Assembly: GCA_031411495.1 (NCBI GenBank)
Contig: JANOBD010000101.1
Span: forward strand, 12,609-76,608
Source: JANOBD01 sp031411495
GTDB lineage: Bacteria > Planctomycetota > Phycisphaerae > Tepidisphaerales > Tepidisphaeraceae
DNA: 64,000 nucleotides
Direction: 5' to 3'
Positions 8,530 through 17,445 of the stretch are shown here, piece by piece. Under the pieces are notes generated by a model. The model made no database searches. It had not been told where the DNA came from and saw nothing but the letters and a program-made list of their open reading frames with translations. How positions within the stretch are numbered: position 1 is the first letter of the stretch; each line of letters begins with the position of its first letter. Made by a program: the position numbers and the translations under genes.

Positions 8530-10005
8530 ATGCTGTCTCGACATCGCAGGATCATCGCCGCCTCGCTCGCCGCGTTCTCTGTCGCGTCGATCGCGAGTGC
8601 CGTTCCGCTGACGCCAATTCCTCGCGGCGACCTTTCGGTCCAACTCCAAGCCGTCGCAACCGGTATGTCCGCGCCGCTCTATGGCACAGCCGCCCCCGGA
8701 GACACAAACCGCATGTTCGTTCTGGAACAGCGCGGGTTGATCCGAATCCTCCAGAACGATGTTCTTCAACCTGGCAATGCGTTGGACATGACCTCGCTCA
8801 TCGGCGGCGCGATGAATCCCGCCAACGCCAATGACGAGCGCGGACTGCTCGGGCTCGCCTTTCATCCCGGCTTCAACGACTCGACAAGCCCGGGGTTCCA
8901 GACGCTTTACACGTTTAACTCTCAGCCGGTCGCGACCGGCAGCGCGATCACCTATGCCGCGCCCAACAGCGCCACGCAGAACTACAAGACCGTCATCAAC
9001 GAATGGAAGATGGATCCGAGCAATCCAAGTGCGATCGATCCCACTTCGCGCCGTGAGGTGATTTCGTTCGGCAAAAACGCCAACAACCACAATGGCGGCA
9101 CGATCGCCTTCGGACCGGACGGATTCGTGTACCTGGCACTCGGCGATGGCGGCAACGCCAATGACGTCGGAGCCAGCCATATCGAGCCCACAGGCAACGG
9201 ACAAAACCTCACCACGCCGCTCGGCAAGATGATTCGCATCGACCCGGTCAACCCAGCACTCACGCCCTTGAGTGCCAACCCCGTCAGCGGCAACGGACAA
9301 TACCGCATCCCGATCAGTAACATGGGCCAGACGCAGGGCAGCGTTCCCGAGATGTTCGCGATGGGTTTCCGCAACCCGTATCGCTACTCGTTCGACAAGG
9401 CCAACGGTCAACTCATCATGGCGGACGTCGGGCAGAACACGATCGAGGAAATCGATCGCGTCGTCGCCGGCGGAAATTACGGCTGGCCGATCAAGGAAGG
9501 CGACTTCCTGTTCAATCGCGTCACTGGCCCCGGCGGGAATGCCGGCACCGTCGGCGCGCGCAGCCCGGGACTTCCGCTGGGACTGACCGATCCGATCTCC
9601 GGCCCGGCCGGCACGCTCGAATACGACCACGGCGACGGCATCTCCATCACCGGCGGATTCGTCTACCGCGGCACGGCGATCCCGCAGCTGGTCGGGAAAT
9701 ACGTCTTTGGCGACCTCGCGCTCCGCGCCCAGCCCACCCGCGTCGACGGCCGGCTGTTCTATGCCGACCTCGACACCGGCGCCATCAAGGAGTTCCTGCT
9801 CCCGCAGTTCGCAAACAACCAGATCCCCAACGGCCTGACCATTCACGGCTTCGGCCAGGGCCCTGACGGCGAGCTCTACGCGATGATGACCAACACCCCT
9901 GCGAACGGCACGGGCGGGATCATCTACAAGCTCGTGCTGCCCGAGCCGACATCGGTCGCGGCGGGTGCGGGCGCGATCTGGATGGTACGCCGTCGACGCA
10001 AGTGA
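8530..10005 (+). CDS. PEP-CTERM sorbosone/glucose dehydrogenase-like beta-propeller protein
   Basis: 491 residues: signal peptide (1-27, AAFSVASIASA), a six-bladed propeller of the soluble glucose/sorbosone dehydrogenase family and a C-terminal PEP-CTERM signal (LPEPTS, hydrophobic helix, RRRRK). Diagnostic blocks are DERGLLGLAFHPGF, HNGGTIAFGPDGFVYLALGDGG, FRNPYRYSFD and MADVGQNTIEEID. In quinoprotein members these loops hold PQQ and calcium and oxidise aldoses on the outside of the cell. Whether PQQ is bound here cannot be told from sequence by eye. The ATG at 8530 follows AAAGGAGAG and starts the signal peptide; the longer upstream frame is rejected. It probably acts on the cell surface together with the BNR and LamG neighbours. 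Confidence 0.9.
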   Translation: MLSRHRRIIAASLAAFSVASIASAVPLTPIPRGDLSVQLQAVATGMSAPLYGTAAPGDTNRMFVLEQRGLIRILQNDVLQPGNALDMTSLIGGAMNPANANDERGLLGLAFHPGFNDSTSPGFQTLYTFNSQPVATGSAITYAAPNSATQNYKTVINEWKMDPSNPSAIDPTSRREVISFGKNANNHNGGTIAFGPDGFVYLALGDGGNANDVGASHIEPTGNGQNLTTPLGKMIRIDPVNPALTPLSANPVSGNGQYRIPISNMGQTQGSVPEMFAMGFRNPYRYSFDKANGQLIMADVGQNTIEEIDRVVAGGNYGWPIKEGDFLFNRVTGPGGNAGTVGARSPGLPLGLTDPISGPAGTLEYDHGDGISITGGFVYRGTAIPQLVGKYVFGDLALRAQPTRVDGRLFYADLDTGAIKEFLLPQFANNQIPNGLTIHGFGQGPDGELYAMMTNTPANGTGGIIYKLVLPEPTSVAAGAGAIWMVRRRRK

Positions 10006-10110
10006 GGTTTCCGAACCGAACGCCAGCTTCCGGTACGGAGAAGGTGCGACCTCGCGAAAGAGGTTGAGTTGGGGACGGATGTCGAGCGATGCTCACGCCC
10101 GTCCCCGGCC

Positions 10111-10815
10111 TCATTTCTGGGAGGCGGCTGAACTGATACACGCGACGAGCCCGGCCGCGACGACCGCCGCCGTTTCCAGTCGCAGAATGGTCGCGGTGAG
10201 CGATACCTCAATCGCGCCGCGCGAGAGGAGAAGTTCGATTTCCGCATCGGTCCAGCCGCCCTCCGGGCCGATCAGGAGTTGAACCGCGCCGGGCTTGATC
10301 GATGACGCGAGCGAGGGAACGGCTTCGCGCGTAGAAAGGAGAAACGTCTGCGTGCCGTCAATGGAAAGTGATTCGACTGGAGACAGATCGGCGATGGCCA
10401 TGAGGCCCGCCCGTCGGGATTGCTTGGCGCTCTCGACGGCGATGCGTTTCCAGCGGTCGGACTTGCTGGTGCCGGCGGGATGAACCACGCTCCGCGCCGT
10501 CTTGAGAGGCACCCACCGCGCGACGCCGAGTTCGCTGAGCTTTTCGACAAGCCAGTCGGCCCGCTCGTTCTTTGGGACGGCGCTGGCGACGGTGATGGAG
10601 CAAACGAGATGGTGTTCATCGATCCGATCGACGATGGCGGTGACGTGATCGCGATCGACGCGGTCGAGCATTGCGCTGCCGCGACGGCCGGCGGCGTCAA
10701 AGAGCTCGATCGGTTCGCCGGAGGCGAGGCGCAGCACATCGCGCACGTGATGGGCTTCGTTCGCATCGAGCGAGACGGAGCCGAGGTGAAGTGCCTGGAC
10801 GAACGCGCGGCGCAT
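10111..10815 (-). CDS. rsmE: 16S rRNA m3U1498 methyltransferase RsmE
   Basis: 234 residues. SPOUT-class methyltransferase that methylates N3 of U1498 in 16S rRNA, on the assembled 30S subunit. The N-terminal PUA-like domain (EAHHVRDVLRLASGEPIELFD, 20-60) is followed by the knotted catalytic domain with the SAM-binding block LLIGPEGGWTDAEIELL (about 170-190) and LTATILRLETAAVVA, the usual 'LG-RILRTETA' motif. The start at 10815 (MRRAFVQALH) fits the length of the family; the frame extends far upstream but that part is antisense to the next gene. The last residues SSAASQK are not conserved. It is divergent from the AAA_28 ATPase gene with 108 bp between them. Confidence 0.95.
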   Translation of the reverse strand: MRRAFVQALHLGSVSLDANEAHHVRDVLRLASGEPIELFDAAGRRGSAMLDRVDRDHVTAIVDRIDEHHLVCSITVASAVPKNERADWLVEKLSELGVARWVPLKTARSVVHPAGTSKSDRWKRIAVESAKQSRRAGLMAIADLSPVESLSIDGTQTFLLSTREAVPSLASSIKPGAVQLLIGPEGGWTDAEIELLLSRGAIEVSLTATILRLETAAVVAAGLVACISSAASQK

Positions 10816-10907
10816 GCAGGGGATTATCGGGCGCGAACGGCAACTCGCAATTGGCGCGGCTATCAAAGGATCCGATTCGACGATTGGAGACTCGCGCGAT
10901 CGTTCGA

Positions 10908-10913
10908 TAGAGT
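10908..10913 (+). promoter_or_regulatory. Candidate -10 box (TAGAGT)
   Basis: TAGAGT ends 10 nt before the ATG at 10924, a gene that has no Shine-Dalgarno sequence. This would give a nearly leaderless transcript, as at several other genes in the window. Confidence 0.45.
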
Positions 10914-10923
10914 GCCTCGCCGA

Positions 10924-11541
10924 ATGGTTGATCGCACCGCACTCCCAACTTCGGGCCCGGCGAAAATCGTACTGACCGGGGCGCCGGGATCGGGCAAGAG
11001 CACCATCGCCTTCGAGCTGGCGAGGCGGTATCCGCAGTTGTTCGTCGTCGTCCCCGAGGCGGCCACGCAGTACTACACCGCGCTCGGCTTCCGGTGGGAC
11101 CAGTTGCAGATCGAGCAGCAACGGGAGGCGCAGCGCGGCATCTATCGCCTGCAGGTGGAGCAGGAACAGCGGATCGCGGCGCTGCACCCGGAGAAGACGT
11201 TGCTGATGGACCGCGGCACGATCGATGGCGCCGCCTATTGGCCGGACGGGCCGAAAGAGTATTGGCGCGACCTCGGCACGACGGAGTCGCAAGAGATCGC
11301 GCGATACGCCATGGTGATCGTGCTCGAAAGCTCGGCGGCGATCGGCCTGTACGACGGCGACGTATCGAACCTGGTGCGTTTCGAAGATGCGGCAGGGGCG
11401 CTGGAGAATGCCAAGCTGCTCGCGGCGCTCTGGTCGGCCCATCCGAATGTGCGGCTGGTGTCGGCCCATCGCGATCTGGAACAGAAGATCGCGATTGTCG
11501 AAAAGTTGGTCATGCAATTCGCGAACGCTCGAAGAACTTGA
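10924..11541 (+). CDS. AAA_28-type P-loop ATPase/kinase-like protein
   Basis: 205 residues with a Walker A motif GAPGSGKST at about 19-27, a Walker-B-like strand TLLMDRG near 95-101 and a C-terminal helix ending in VEKLVMQFANARRT. The pattern, including 'VPEAATQYY' after the P-loop and 'MDRGTIDGAAYWP', matches the AAA_28 family (PF13521), small NTPases or kinases that include the NadR ribosylnicotinamide kinase-like proteins. The substrate is unknown. The chosen start is preceded by a TAGAGT hexamer rather than a ribosome-binding site. The reading frame is open far upstream, but that stretch is antisense to rsmE. Confidence 0.8.
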   Translation: MVDRTALPTSGPAKIVLTGAPGSGKSTIAFELARRYPQLFVVVPEAATQYYTALGFRWDQLQIEQQREAQRGIYRLQVEQEQRIAALHPEKTLLMDRGTIDGAAYWPDGPKEYWRDLGTTESQEIARYAMVIVLESSAAIGLYDGDVSNLVRFEDAAGALENAKLLAALWSAHPNVRLVSAHRDLEQKIAIVEKLVMQFANARRT

Positions 11542-11654
11542 TCCACCGGTCACACGGTTTGTACGTTTGGCCGGCGATTTTGGTCTGAACGACCGCGCCG
11601 GCTTCAATTCCACGGCGAAATCCGCTAGGGTTTCGGCCTCACCAGCGAACAACC

Positions 11655-13625
11655 GTGTCCAAGTCCGATCCTTCGACCTCTCCGCCCGCGTCCGCGCTCT
11701 CTCCCTTGAGTTCGGAAACCGTCTCCAATCGCGCGCTGCTGAAGTGGATGACGCGGTTCCTCAAGCCCGTCGCCGGCCTGGCGGTGACCTGCTGCTCGCT
11801 CATCGTCGTCTACAACCTGCTCGAGGCGTATGGCGTGAACCTCTCGGGTCGGGCCATCTCGCAGGTGCAGCATCTCTCCTCCACGAGTTACGCGACTCAG
11901 TCGGGCGATGTCCCGACGCGGATGAACCAGCTCAAGAACATCCTGCTGCTCTGGACCTCGGTCATCGTGTTCATGCTCGTGCTGCGGTTCGTGCGCGAAG
12001 TCATGAGCAACCGGTTTTCGATGCACGGCGTCTTCTACATCCGGGAAGCGGTCTACGACCGCGTCCAGCGCGTCGGCCTGGGATTTCATGACGCCATCAG
12101 TTCCGGCCAGCTCATCAATCGCGCGCTCACCGATCTCCAGAACGTCCGCAACTTCGTCCAGAACTCGCTCATGCAGGCGGTCGACATCGTCGCCGGCGTG
12201 CTGATCTACATCTCGCTGATCTACTCCAAGAGCCCGTGGATCGGATTGATCGCGCTCATCCCGCTGCCGTTCTGGACGGTCTACATCATGCGCTTCAGCA
12301 AGCGCGTCCAGCCGGCCCAGAAGGCCGCGATGGAAACCGACGACAAGAACGTCAGCATCATCACCGAAAACATCGCCGGCGTGCACGTCATCAAGGCGTT
12401 CGCGACGGAGAAGCACGAGGTCGGCAAATACAACGAGAATGCCGACGAGTTCAAGACCCGCGTCCTTCGCCGGATTCGACTCTTCGCGAACTTTCATCCG
12501 GTGATCCGCGGCATCGCCAGCGCCTCTCACCTGTCACTGTTTTTCGTCGCGTCGATCATCATCGTCGTCTACCGCGGCGAGAAGATGGCGGTGGGCGATC
12601 TCATGGTGCTCGGCGGCGCGATGGGCGCGATCCTGGGCCGCCTGCAGAACATCGCCGGTATCAACGAGCAGTACCAGAACGCGATCGTGAGCGCGCGGCG
12701 GCTGTACGAGATTCTCGAAGCCCGTGAAACCATTCCGGAATCGCCGGATTCGATTCCGCTCCCCCCGGGAAGTGGCAAGGTGGAGTTTCGCAACGTCGAC
12801 TTCGGGTACACCAGTTCGAAGAAGGTGCTTCACGACATCAACTTCACCGTTCCGGCCGGCAAGGTCGTCGCGATCGTCGGCCCGACGGGGTCGGGCAAGA
12901 GCACGCTGGTCAATCTCGTCGCGCGGTTTTACGAGCCGAGCAACGGGCAGGTGCTGATCGACGATGTCGACATCAAGAACGTGACGCTCGATTCGCTGCG
13001 CACGCAAGTGAGCTTCGTGTTCCAGGAGACGTATCTCTTCTCCGACACGGTGACGGCGAACGTCGCGTACGGCCGGCCGAACATTTCCGCCGGCGATGTC
13101 GAAGCCGCCGCGCGGCTCGCGCAGGCGCATGAGTTCGTCGAGCAACTCCCCAAGGGCTACGACACGCTGCTCGGCGAACGCGGCACGACGCTATCGGGCG
13201 GCCAGCGCCAGCGACTGGCGATCGCCCGCGCGATCGTCACCAACCCGCGCATCCTGATCCTCGATGACGCCACCGCCGCCATCGACAGCCAGACGGAAGA
13301 CCTCATTCGCCGCGGCATGGATTTCGTCATGATGGGCCGCACGACGTTCATCATCGCGCATCGAATCAGCACCGTTCAGCGCGCGGATCTGCTGCTGGTC
13401 ATCGAGAACGGCCGGATCACCCAGCAGGGCACCCACCAGCAGCTCCTGAACGAGCCGGGGCATTACCGCGAGGTCGCGCTCGCGCAACTCGCGCGGCACG
13501 AGAGCGATGAAGACAGCCCGAGCCACGTGAAGCGCATGCGTGACGAAAAGAAAGTCGCGGCGGCGGTTGCGGTAAAGAAAGACGCCGTCGAAGGCGCGGC
13601 TGCTTCGACCGATGCGGGGACGTGA
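11655..13625 (+). CDS. ABC exporter, fused transmembrane and ATPase domains
   Basis: 656 residues. An ABC type-1 membrane domain with about six helices (30-330) is fused to a nucleotide-binding domain (375-610): Walker A GPTGSGKST at 409-417, Q-loop FVFQETYLFSD, signature LSGGQ at 513-517, Walker B LILDD at 534-538, H-loop IIAHR. The residue after the Walker B aspartate, normally the catalytic Glu, is Asp538 ('LILDDATAAID'). That change is typical of the degenerate half of heterodimeric exporters, yet no partner half-transporter is adjacent. The C-terminal tail is Lys/Ala-rich. The family exports lipids, drugs or glycolipids (MsbA-like); the substrate is unknown. Translation starts at GTG 11655. 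Confidence 0.93.
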   Translation: MSKSDPSTSPPASALSPLSSETVSNRALLKWMTRFLKPVAGLAVTCCSLIVVYNLLEAYGVNLSGRAISQVQHLSSTSYATQSGDVPTRMNQLKNILLLWTSVIVFMLVLRFVREVMSNRFSMHGVFYIREAVYDRVQRVGLGFHDAISSGQLINRALTDLQNVRNFVQNSLMQAVDIVAGVLIYISLIYSKSPWIGLIALIPLPFWTVYIMRFSKRVQPAQKAAMETDDKNVSIITENIAGVHVIKAFATEKHEVGKYNENADEFKTRVLRRIRLFANFHPVIRGIASASHLSLFFVASIIIVVYRGEKMAVGDLMVLGGAMGAILGRLQNIAGINEQYQNAIVSARRLYEILEARETIPESPDSIPLPPGSGKVEFRNVDFGYTSSKKVLHDINFTVPAGKVVAIVGPTGSGKSTLVNLVARFYEPSNGQVLIDDVDIKNVTLDSLRTQVSFVFQETYLFSDTVTANVAYGRPNISAGDVEAAARLAQAHEFVEQLPKGYDTLLGERGTTLSGGQRQRLAIARAIVTNPRILILDDATAAIDSQTEDLIRRGMDFVMMGRTTFIIAHRISTVQRADLLLVIENGRITQQGTHQQLLNEPGHYREVALAQLARHESDEDSPSHVKRMRDEKKVAAAVAVKKDAVEGAAASTDAGT

Positions 13626-13859
13626 GCGAACATTCGCATCGAGAGCGTCTCGCTTTGGGTTGATGCCAGAGCTGGATATGCCACCGTTTACGGTTAAAAC
13701 GCAAGGCGTTCGATCGGCAATCGCGGCCCTGATTGCTCGATCCAGACTGCGACGCTGCTTCACAACGTCGCACAGCGCGCAAAGTTGGGCTATCTCGGCT
13801 TGCCTCCCGGTATCGTCGTGAGCTGTTCGTATTTCAGCGAAACCGCTGTCTGGAGCTTG

Positions 13860-15281
13860 GTGTCCAATTTCAAAATCATTCAAGGCGGCATGGGCGTGGG
13901 CGTCTCCAACTGGACGCTGGCGCGTGGCGTCTCCTCCGCGGGTCAACTCGGCGTCGCCTCGGGCACGGGTCTGGCCGTCGTGTTCACGCGCCGACTTCAA
14001 GCCGGTGATCCCAACAGCGATGTCCGCCGCGCCCTCGCCGCATTCCCGATTCAGGAGATCGCTCAGCGATGGCTGAACCATTACTTCGTCCCCGGCGGGA
14101 AGCCGAACGATGCGCCATTCAAGCCGACACCCATCCCCGATCACCCGATGGGCGCTGCACTCACCGAGCTCACCGTGCTGGCCAACTTCGTCGAGGTCTA
14201 TCTCGCCAAGGAAGGGCACGGCGGCGTTGTCGGAATCAACTACCTCGAGAAGATTCAATTGCCGATGCCCTCGCAGATTTTCGGCGCGATGCTCGCCGGC
14301 GTGGATTACATCCTGATCGGCGCGGGAATCCCGATCACGATCCCGGGCGCGATCGATGCGCTGGCCGAGGGCCGGCCGGCGGAACTCCGGCTCGCGGTCG
14401 ACGGCGCGCTGCCGGGCGAAGAGTTCATCAACCGCTTTGATCCGGCCGCCTTCTGCGGCGGGAGTGCACCCAAGCTTAAACGCCCGAAGTTCCTCGCCAT
14501 CGTCTCCTCGGCCACGCTGGCGATGACGCTGGCGCGCAAGTCCAACGGCCACGTCGACGGCTTCGTGGTCGAGAACCCGCACGCCGGCGGCCACAACGCG
14601 CCGCCGCGCGGGCCTTTGAATTTGAGCAGCGAGGGCGAACCGATCTACGGCCCACGCGACGAGGCCGAACTCGACAAGATCGCCGCCATCGGCAGGCCGT
14701 TCTATCTCGCCGGCGGACGCTCTTCCGCCGGCCAACTCGCCGATGCGCTCGCCGCGGGCGCGAGCGGCATCCAGGTGGGCACCGCGTTCGCGTTCTGTAA
14801 CGAGTCCGGCATCGCGGAGGATCTCAAGCAGCGGGTCATCGCGCTCCATCGCAGCGAAGGCGTGCGCGTCTTCACCGATCCTTCCGCGTCGCCGACGTCG
14901 TTTCCGTTCAAAGTCCTGCAGATGGATGGGACGCTCTCCGAGATCGACGTCTACGAGAACCGACACCGCATCTGCGATCTCGGCTACCTGCGCCGCGCCT
15001 ACCGCAAAGAGGATGGCACGCTCGGCCACCGCTGCGCGGCCGAACCGGTCGACGCGTACGTCCGCAAGGGCGGCACCGCGCTCGAAACGGTCGGCAAGAA
15101 GTGCATCTGCAACGCGCTCTTCGCGACGATCGGAATCGGCCAGCGCGACAAGGCGGGCGTCGCCGAGCCGCCGATCCTGACCGCCGGCAGTTCCGCGATC
15201 GACCTGACCCAGTTCATGCGGGCGGATCGGGATTCGTACACCGCCGCGGATGTGCTGGCCGTGCTTTTGAAGCCGGTATGA
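13860..15281 (+). CDS. Nitronate monooxygenase family flavoprotein
   Basis: 473 residues from the GTG at 13860. TIM-barrel FMN enzyme of the nitronate monooxygenase/2-nitropropane dioxygenase family. The N-terminal FKIIQGGMGVGVSN strand, the GVDYILIGAGIPITIP block, the catalytic-His segment VVENPHAGGHNAPPRG and the FMN phosphate loop LAGGRSSAGQLADALAAGASGIQVGTAF are clear. The family detoxifies alkyl nitronates, though the longer members with a cysteine-containing C-terminal part (KKCICNALF) may do something else. The GTG start, with GGAG 4 nt upstream, puts the barrel's first strand at residue 4; a frame extending 25 codons further upstream to a TTG is less likely. It lies between the exporter and transketolase genes, all on the same strand. 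Confidence 0.9.
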   Translation: MSNFKIIQGGMGVGVSNWTLARGVSSAGQLGVASGTGLAVVFTRRLQAGDPNSDVRRALAAFPIQEIAQRWLNHYFVPGGKPNDAPFKPTPIPDHPMGAALTELTVLANFVEVYLAKEGHGGVVGINYLEKIQLPMPSQIFGAMLAGVDYILIGAGIPITIPGAIDALAEGRPAELRLAVDGALPGEEFINRFDPAAFCGGSAPKLKRPKFLAIVSSATLAMTLARKSNGHVDGFVVENPHAGGHNAPPRGPLNLSSEGEPIYGPRDEAELDKIAAIGRPFYLAGGRSSAGQLADALAAGASGIQVGTAFAFCNESGIAEDLKQRVIALHRSEGVRVFTDPSASPTSFPFKVLQMDGTLSEIDVYENRHRICDLGYLRRAYRKEDGTLGHRCAAEPVDAYVRKGGTALETVGKKCICNALFATIGIGQRDKAGVAEPPILTAGSSAIDLTQFMRADRDSYTAADVLAVLLKPV

Positions 15282-15426
15282 ATCGCCGCGCGGGCAAACT
15301 CGGAACCGCGCGGCCATTTCCCGAACACGATGAGCCGATCCCCCGGGTTACTCCGACGCCTGTTCCAAAACTACAAACGTTGCGGCAATTGAAAGTTCGT
15401 GGGTTTCCGCGATAACGGACGGACTT

Positions 15427-17349
15427 ATGGCCACCGAGCAATTCCCTATCGACTTGAAGGCATTGAAGCCCCTCAAACTTTCGCCAGACCGTGAGAAACT
15501 CACGTCGGACGAACTGGCCGCGCTCAGGCACAACATTCAACTCGCTCGCGATGCGATCGTCTTCTTCACCTCGCTCGCGGGCGCGCGCGGACTCTCGGGC
15601 CACAGCGGCGGGGCGTACGACACCATTCCCGAAGTGATGATCTGCCGGGCCTTCATCGCCGGCGGCGCGCCGATCGTGCCGATCTTCTACGACGAGGCCG
15701 GACACCGCGTCGCGACGCAGTACCTGCTCAGCGCCATCGACGGCCACATGCCCGCCGAGAAGCTGCGGCACTACCGCGAATACAACCAGGGCCTGCCGGG
15801 CCACCCTGAAAAGCTGCTCACGCCCGGCGTGGAGTTCAGCTCCGGCCGTCTCGGGCACATGTGGGCGTTCTGCAACGGCGTGGCGATGGCGAACCCGGGC
15901 AAGGCCGTCATTGTGCTCGGCTCGGATGGCTCGCAAATGGAAGGCGACAACGCCGAGGCCGCTCGCCTCGCCGTCGGCAAGGAACTCAACGTCAAGATCC
16001 TGATCGACGACAACAACGTCACCATCGGCGGACACCCGCAGGAATACATGGTCGGCTACGACCTCACGCGCACGATCAACGGCTACGGCATCCAGGCCGA
16101 CACCGTCATGGGCGAAGACCTCGAGGCGCTCTATACCGCGCTGAGCCGATGTTTCCAGACGACCAAGCCGCACGGGCTGATCATCAAGCGGCCGATGGCG
16201 CCGGGCATCGAAGGTGCGGAAGGCCATCCGCATGCCCACGAAGTGCTCAAGGCCGAGATCGCGATCAAATATCTGGAGAAACGCGACGCGGCGAAGTACG
16301 CCAAGGCGATCGAACTGCTCAAGACCGCGAAGCCGGAGAAAAGCCCGCTTACGTTCAAGGGTTCGAGCGGCGTCGGCAAGAATCGCGACGACTTCGGCAA
16401 GATCGTCAACGAGATCCTCGAAAAGCTCACGCCCGAGCAACGCCTCGCGAGCGTCCGCGTCTTCGACAACGACCTCGAAGGCAGCTGCGGCCTGCACCAC
16501 ATCCACAAGAAGTTCCCGGAAGTGTTCGTGCAGGCGGGCATCATGGAGCGCGGCAATTTTTCAGCAGCCGCTGGGTTCGGCAGCTCCAAAGGCAAACAGG
16601 GATTGTTCGGCACGTTCAGCGCGTTCCTGGAAATGTGCATCAGCGAGATCACCATGAGCCGGCTGAACTTCAGCAACGTGCTCGCGCACTTTTCTCATAG
16701 CGGCTGTGACGACATGGCCGACAACACGTGCCACTTCGGCATCAACAGCATGTTCGCCGACGGCGGCGTCGAGCCCGGCCACGGCAAGGACACCACCCGT
16801 CTCTACTTCCCGGCTGATCAACACCAGTTCGCCAAGTGCATCAAGAAGATCTGGAACGATGAAGGCCTGCGCTTCCTCTTCTCCACCCGCGCGCCGGTTC
16901 CGGACATTCTTAAAGACGACGGCAAGACGCCGTTCTTCGGCGACGGCTATGAGTTCAAGCCCGGCAAGGACGACGTCGTCCGCGATGCGAAAGGTGGAGG
17001 TTACGTCGTCAGCTTTGGCGAAGCACTTTATCGCTCGCTCGATGCGGTCATCACTTTGCAGGAGAAGGGCACCAAGGTCGGCCTGATCAACAAGAGCACG
17101 CTCAACGTCTGGGACGACGAGACGATGAAGAAGCTCGCGGCCGCGCCGTTCGTGCTCGTGGTCGAAGGCTTCAACGTCAAGACCGGCCTAGGTTCACGCT
17201 TCGGCAGCGCGCTGCTGAAGTACGGCTTCAAGGGCAAGTTCAACAACATCGGCACGCACAAGGAAGGCTCCGGCGGCCTGTGGGAACAGATGCCGTATCA
17301 GGGCTTGGGCAGCGACGGAATCCAGAAGTCGATCCAGGCGCTGCTGTAA
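15427..17349 (+). CDS. Transketolase-like TPP enzyme (divergent subgroup)
   Basis: 640 residues with the three transketolase domains. The TPP/Mg2+ motif is GSDGSQ (about 165) followed after 27 residues by DDNN. The second domain carries the conserved glutamate in AGIMERGNFSAAAGF, with the loop GFGSSKGKQGLFGTFSAF. The substrate-side motif in the first domain, 'FSSGRLGHMWAF', replaces the classical TGPLGQG, and HSGGAYD replaces the usual N-terminal His block. These differences place it in an atypical subgroup seen in PVC bacteria. It may carry out ordinary pentose-phosphate transfer of two-carbon units, or act on other ketoses. Start ATG 15427 with GGACGGAC upstream. It is followed by the DUF1963 gene, 96 nt away. 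Confidence 0.88.
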   Translation: MATEQFPIDLKALKPLKLSPDREKLTSDELAALRHNIQLARDAIVFFTSLAGARGLSGHSGGAYDTIPEVMICRAFIAGGAPIVPIFYDEAGHRVATQYLLSAIDGHMPAEKLRHYREYNQGLPGHPEKLLTPGVEFSSGRLGHMWAFCNGVAMANPGKAVIVLGSDGSQMEGDNAEAARLAVGKELNVKILIDDNNVTIGGHPQEYMVGYDLTRTINGYGIQADTVMGEDLEALYTALSRCFQTTKPHGLIIKRPMAPGIEGAEGHPHAHEVLKAEIAIKYLEKRDAAKYAKAIELLKTAKPEKSPLTFKGSSGVGKNRDDFGKIVNEILEKLTPEQRLASVRVFDNDLEGSCGLHHIHKKFPEVFVQAGIMERGNFSAAAGFGSSKGKQGLFGTFSAFLEMCISEITMSRLNFSNVLAHFSHSGCDDMADNTCHFGINSMFADGGVEPGHGKDTTRLYFPADQHQFAKCIKKIWNDEGLRFLFSTRAPVPDILKDDGKTPFFGDGYEFKPGKDDVVRDAKGGGYVVSFGEALYRSLDAVITLQEKGTKVGLINKSTLNVWDDETMKKLAAAPFVLVVEGFNVKTGLGSRFGSALLKYGFKGKFNNIGTHKEGSGGLWEQMPYQGLGSDGIQKSIQALL

Positions 17350-17445
17350 TCTTTGTCGGATCGGCTGATTGTCCGCGCGCTGTTGATAACTCCCCGCAAT
17401 TGTTGCGCTGCGCGATCACACACGGGTACACTTCGCAAACTTGCG

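Noticed and set aside
13191..15317. Very long leftward open frame opposite the nitronate monooxygenase gene
   Set aside because: High-GC antisense shadow, no domain or ribosome-binding site; composition is Arg/Asp/Ala-rich as expected for a mirror frame.
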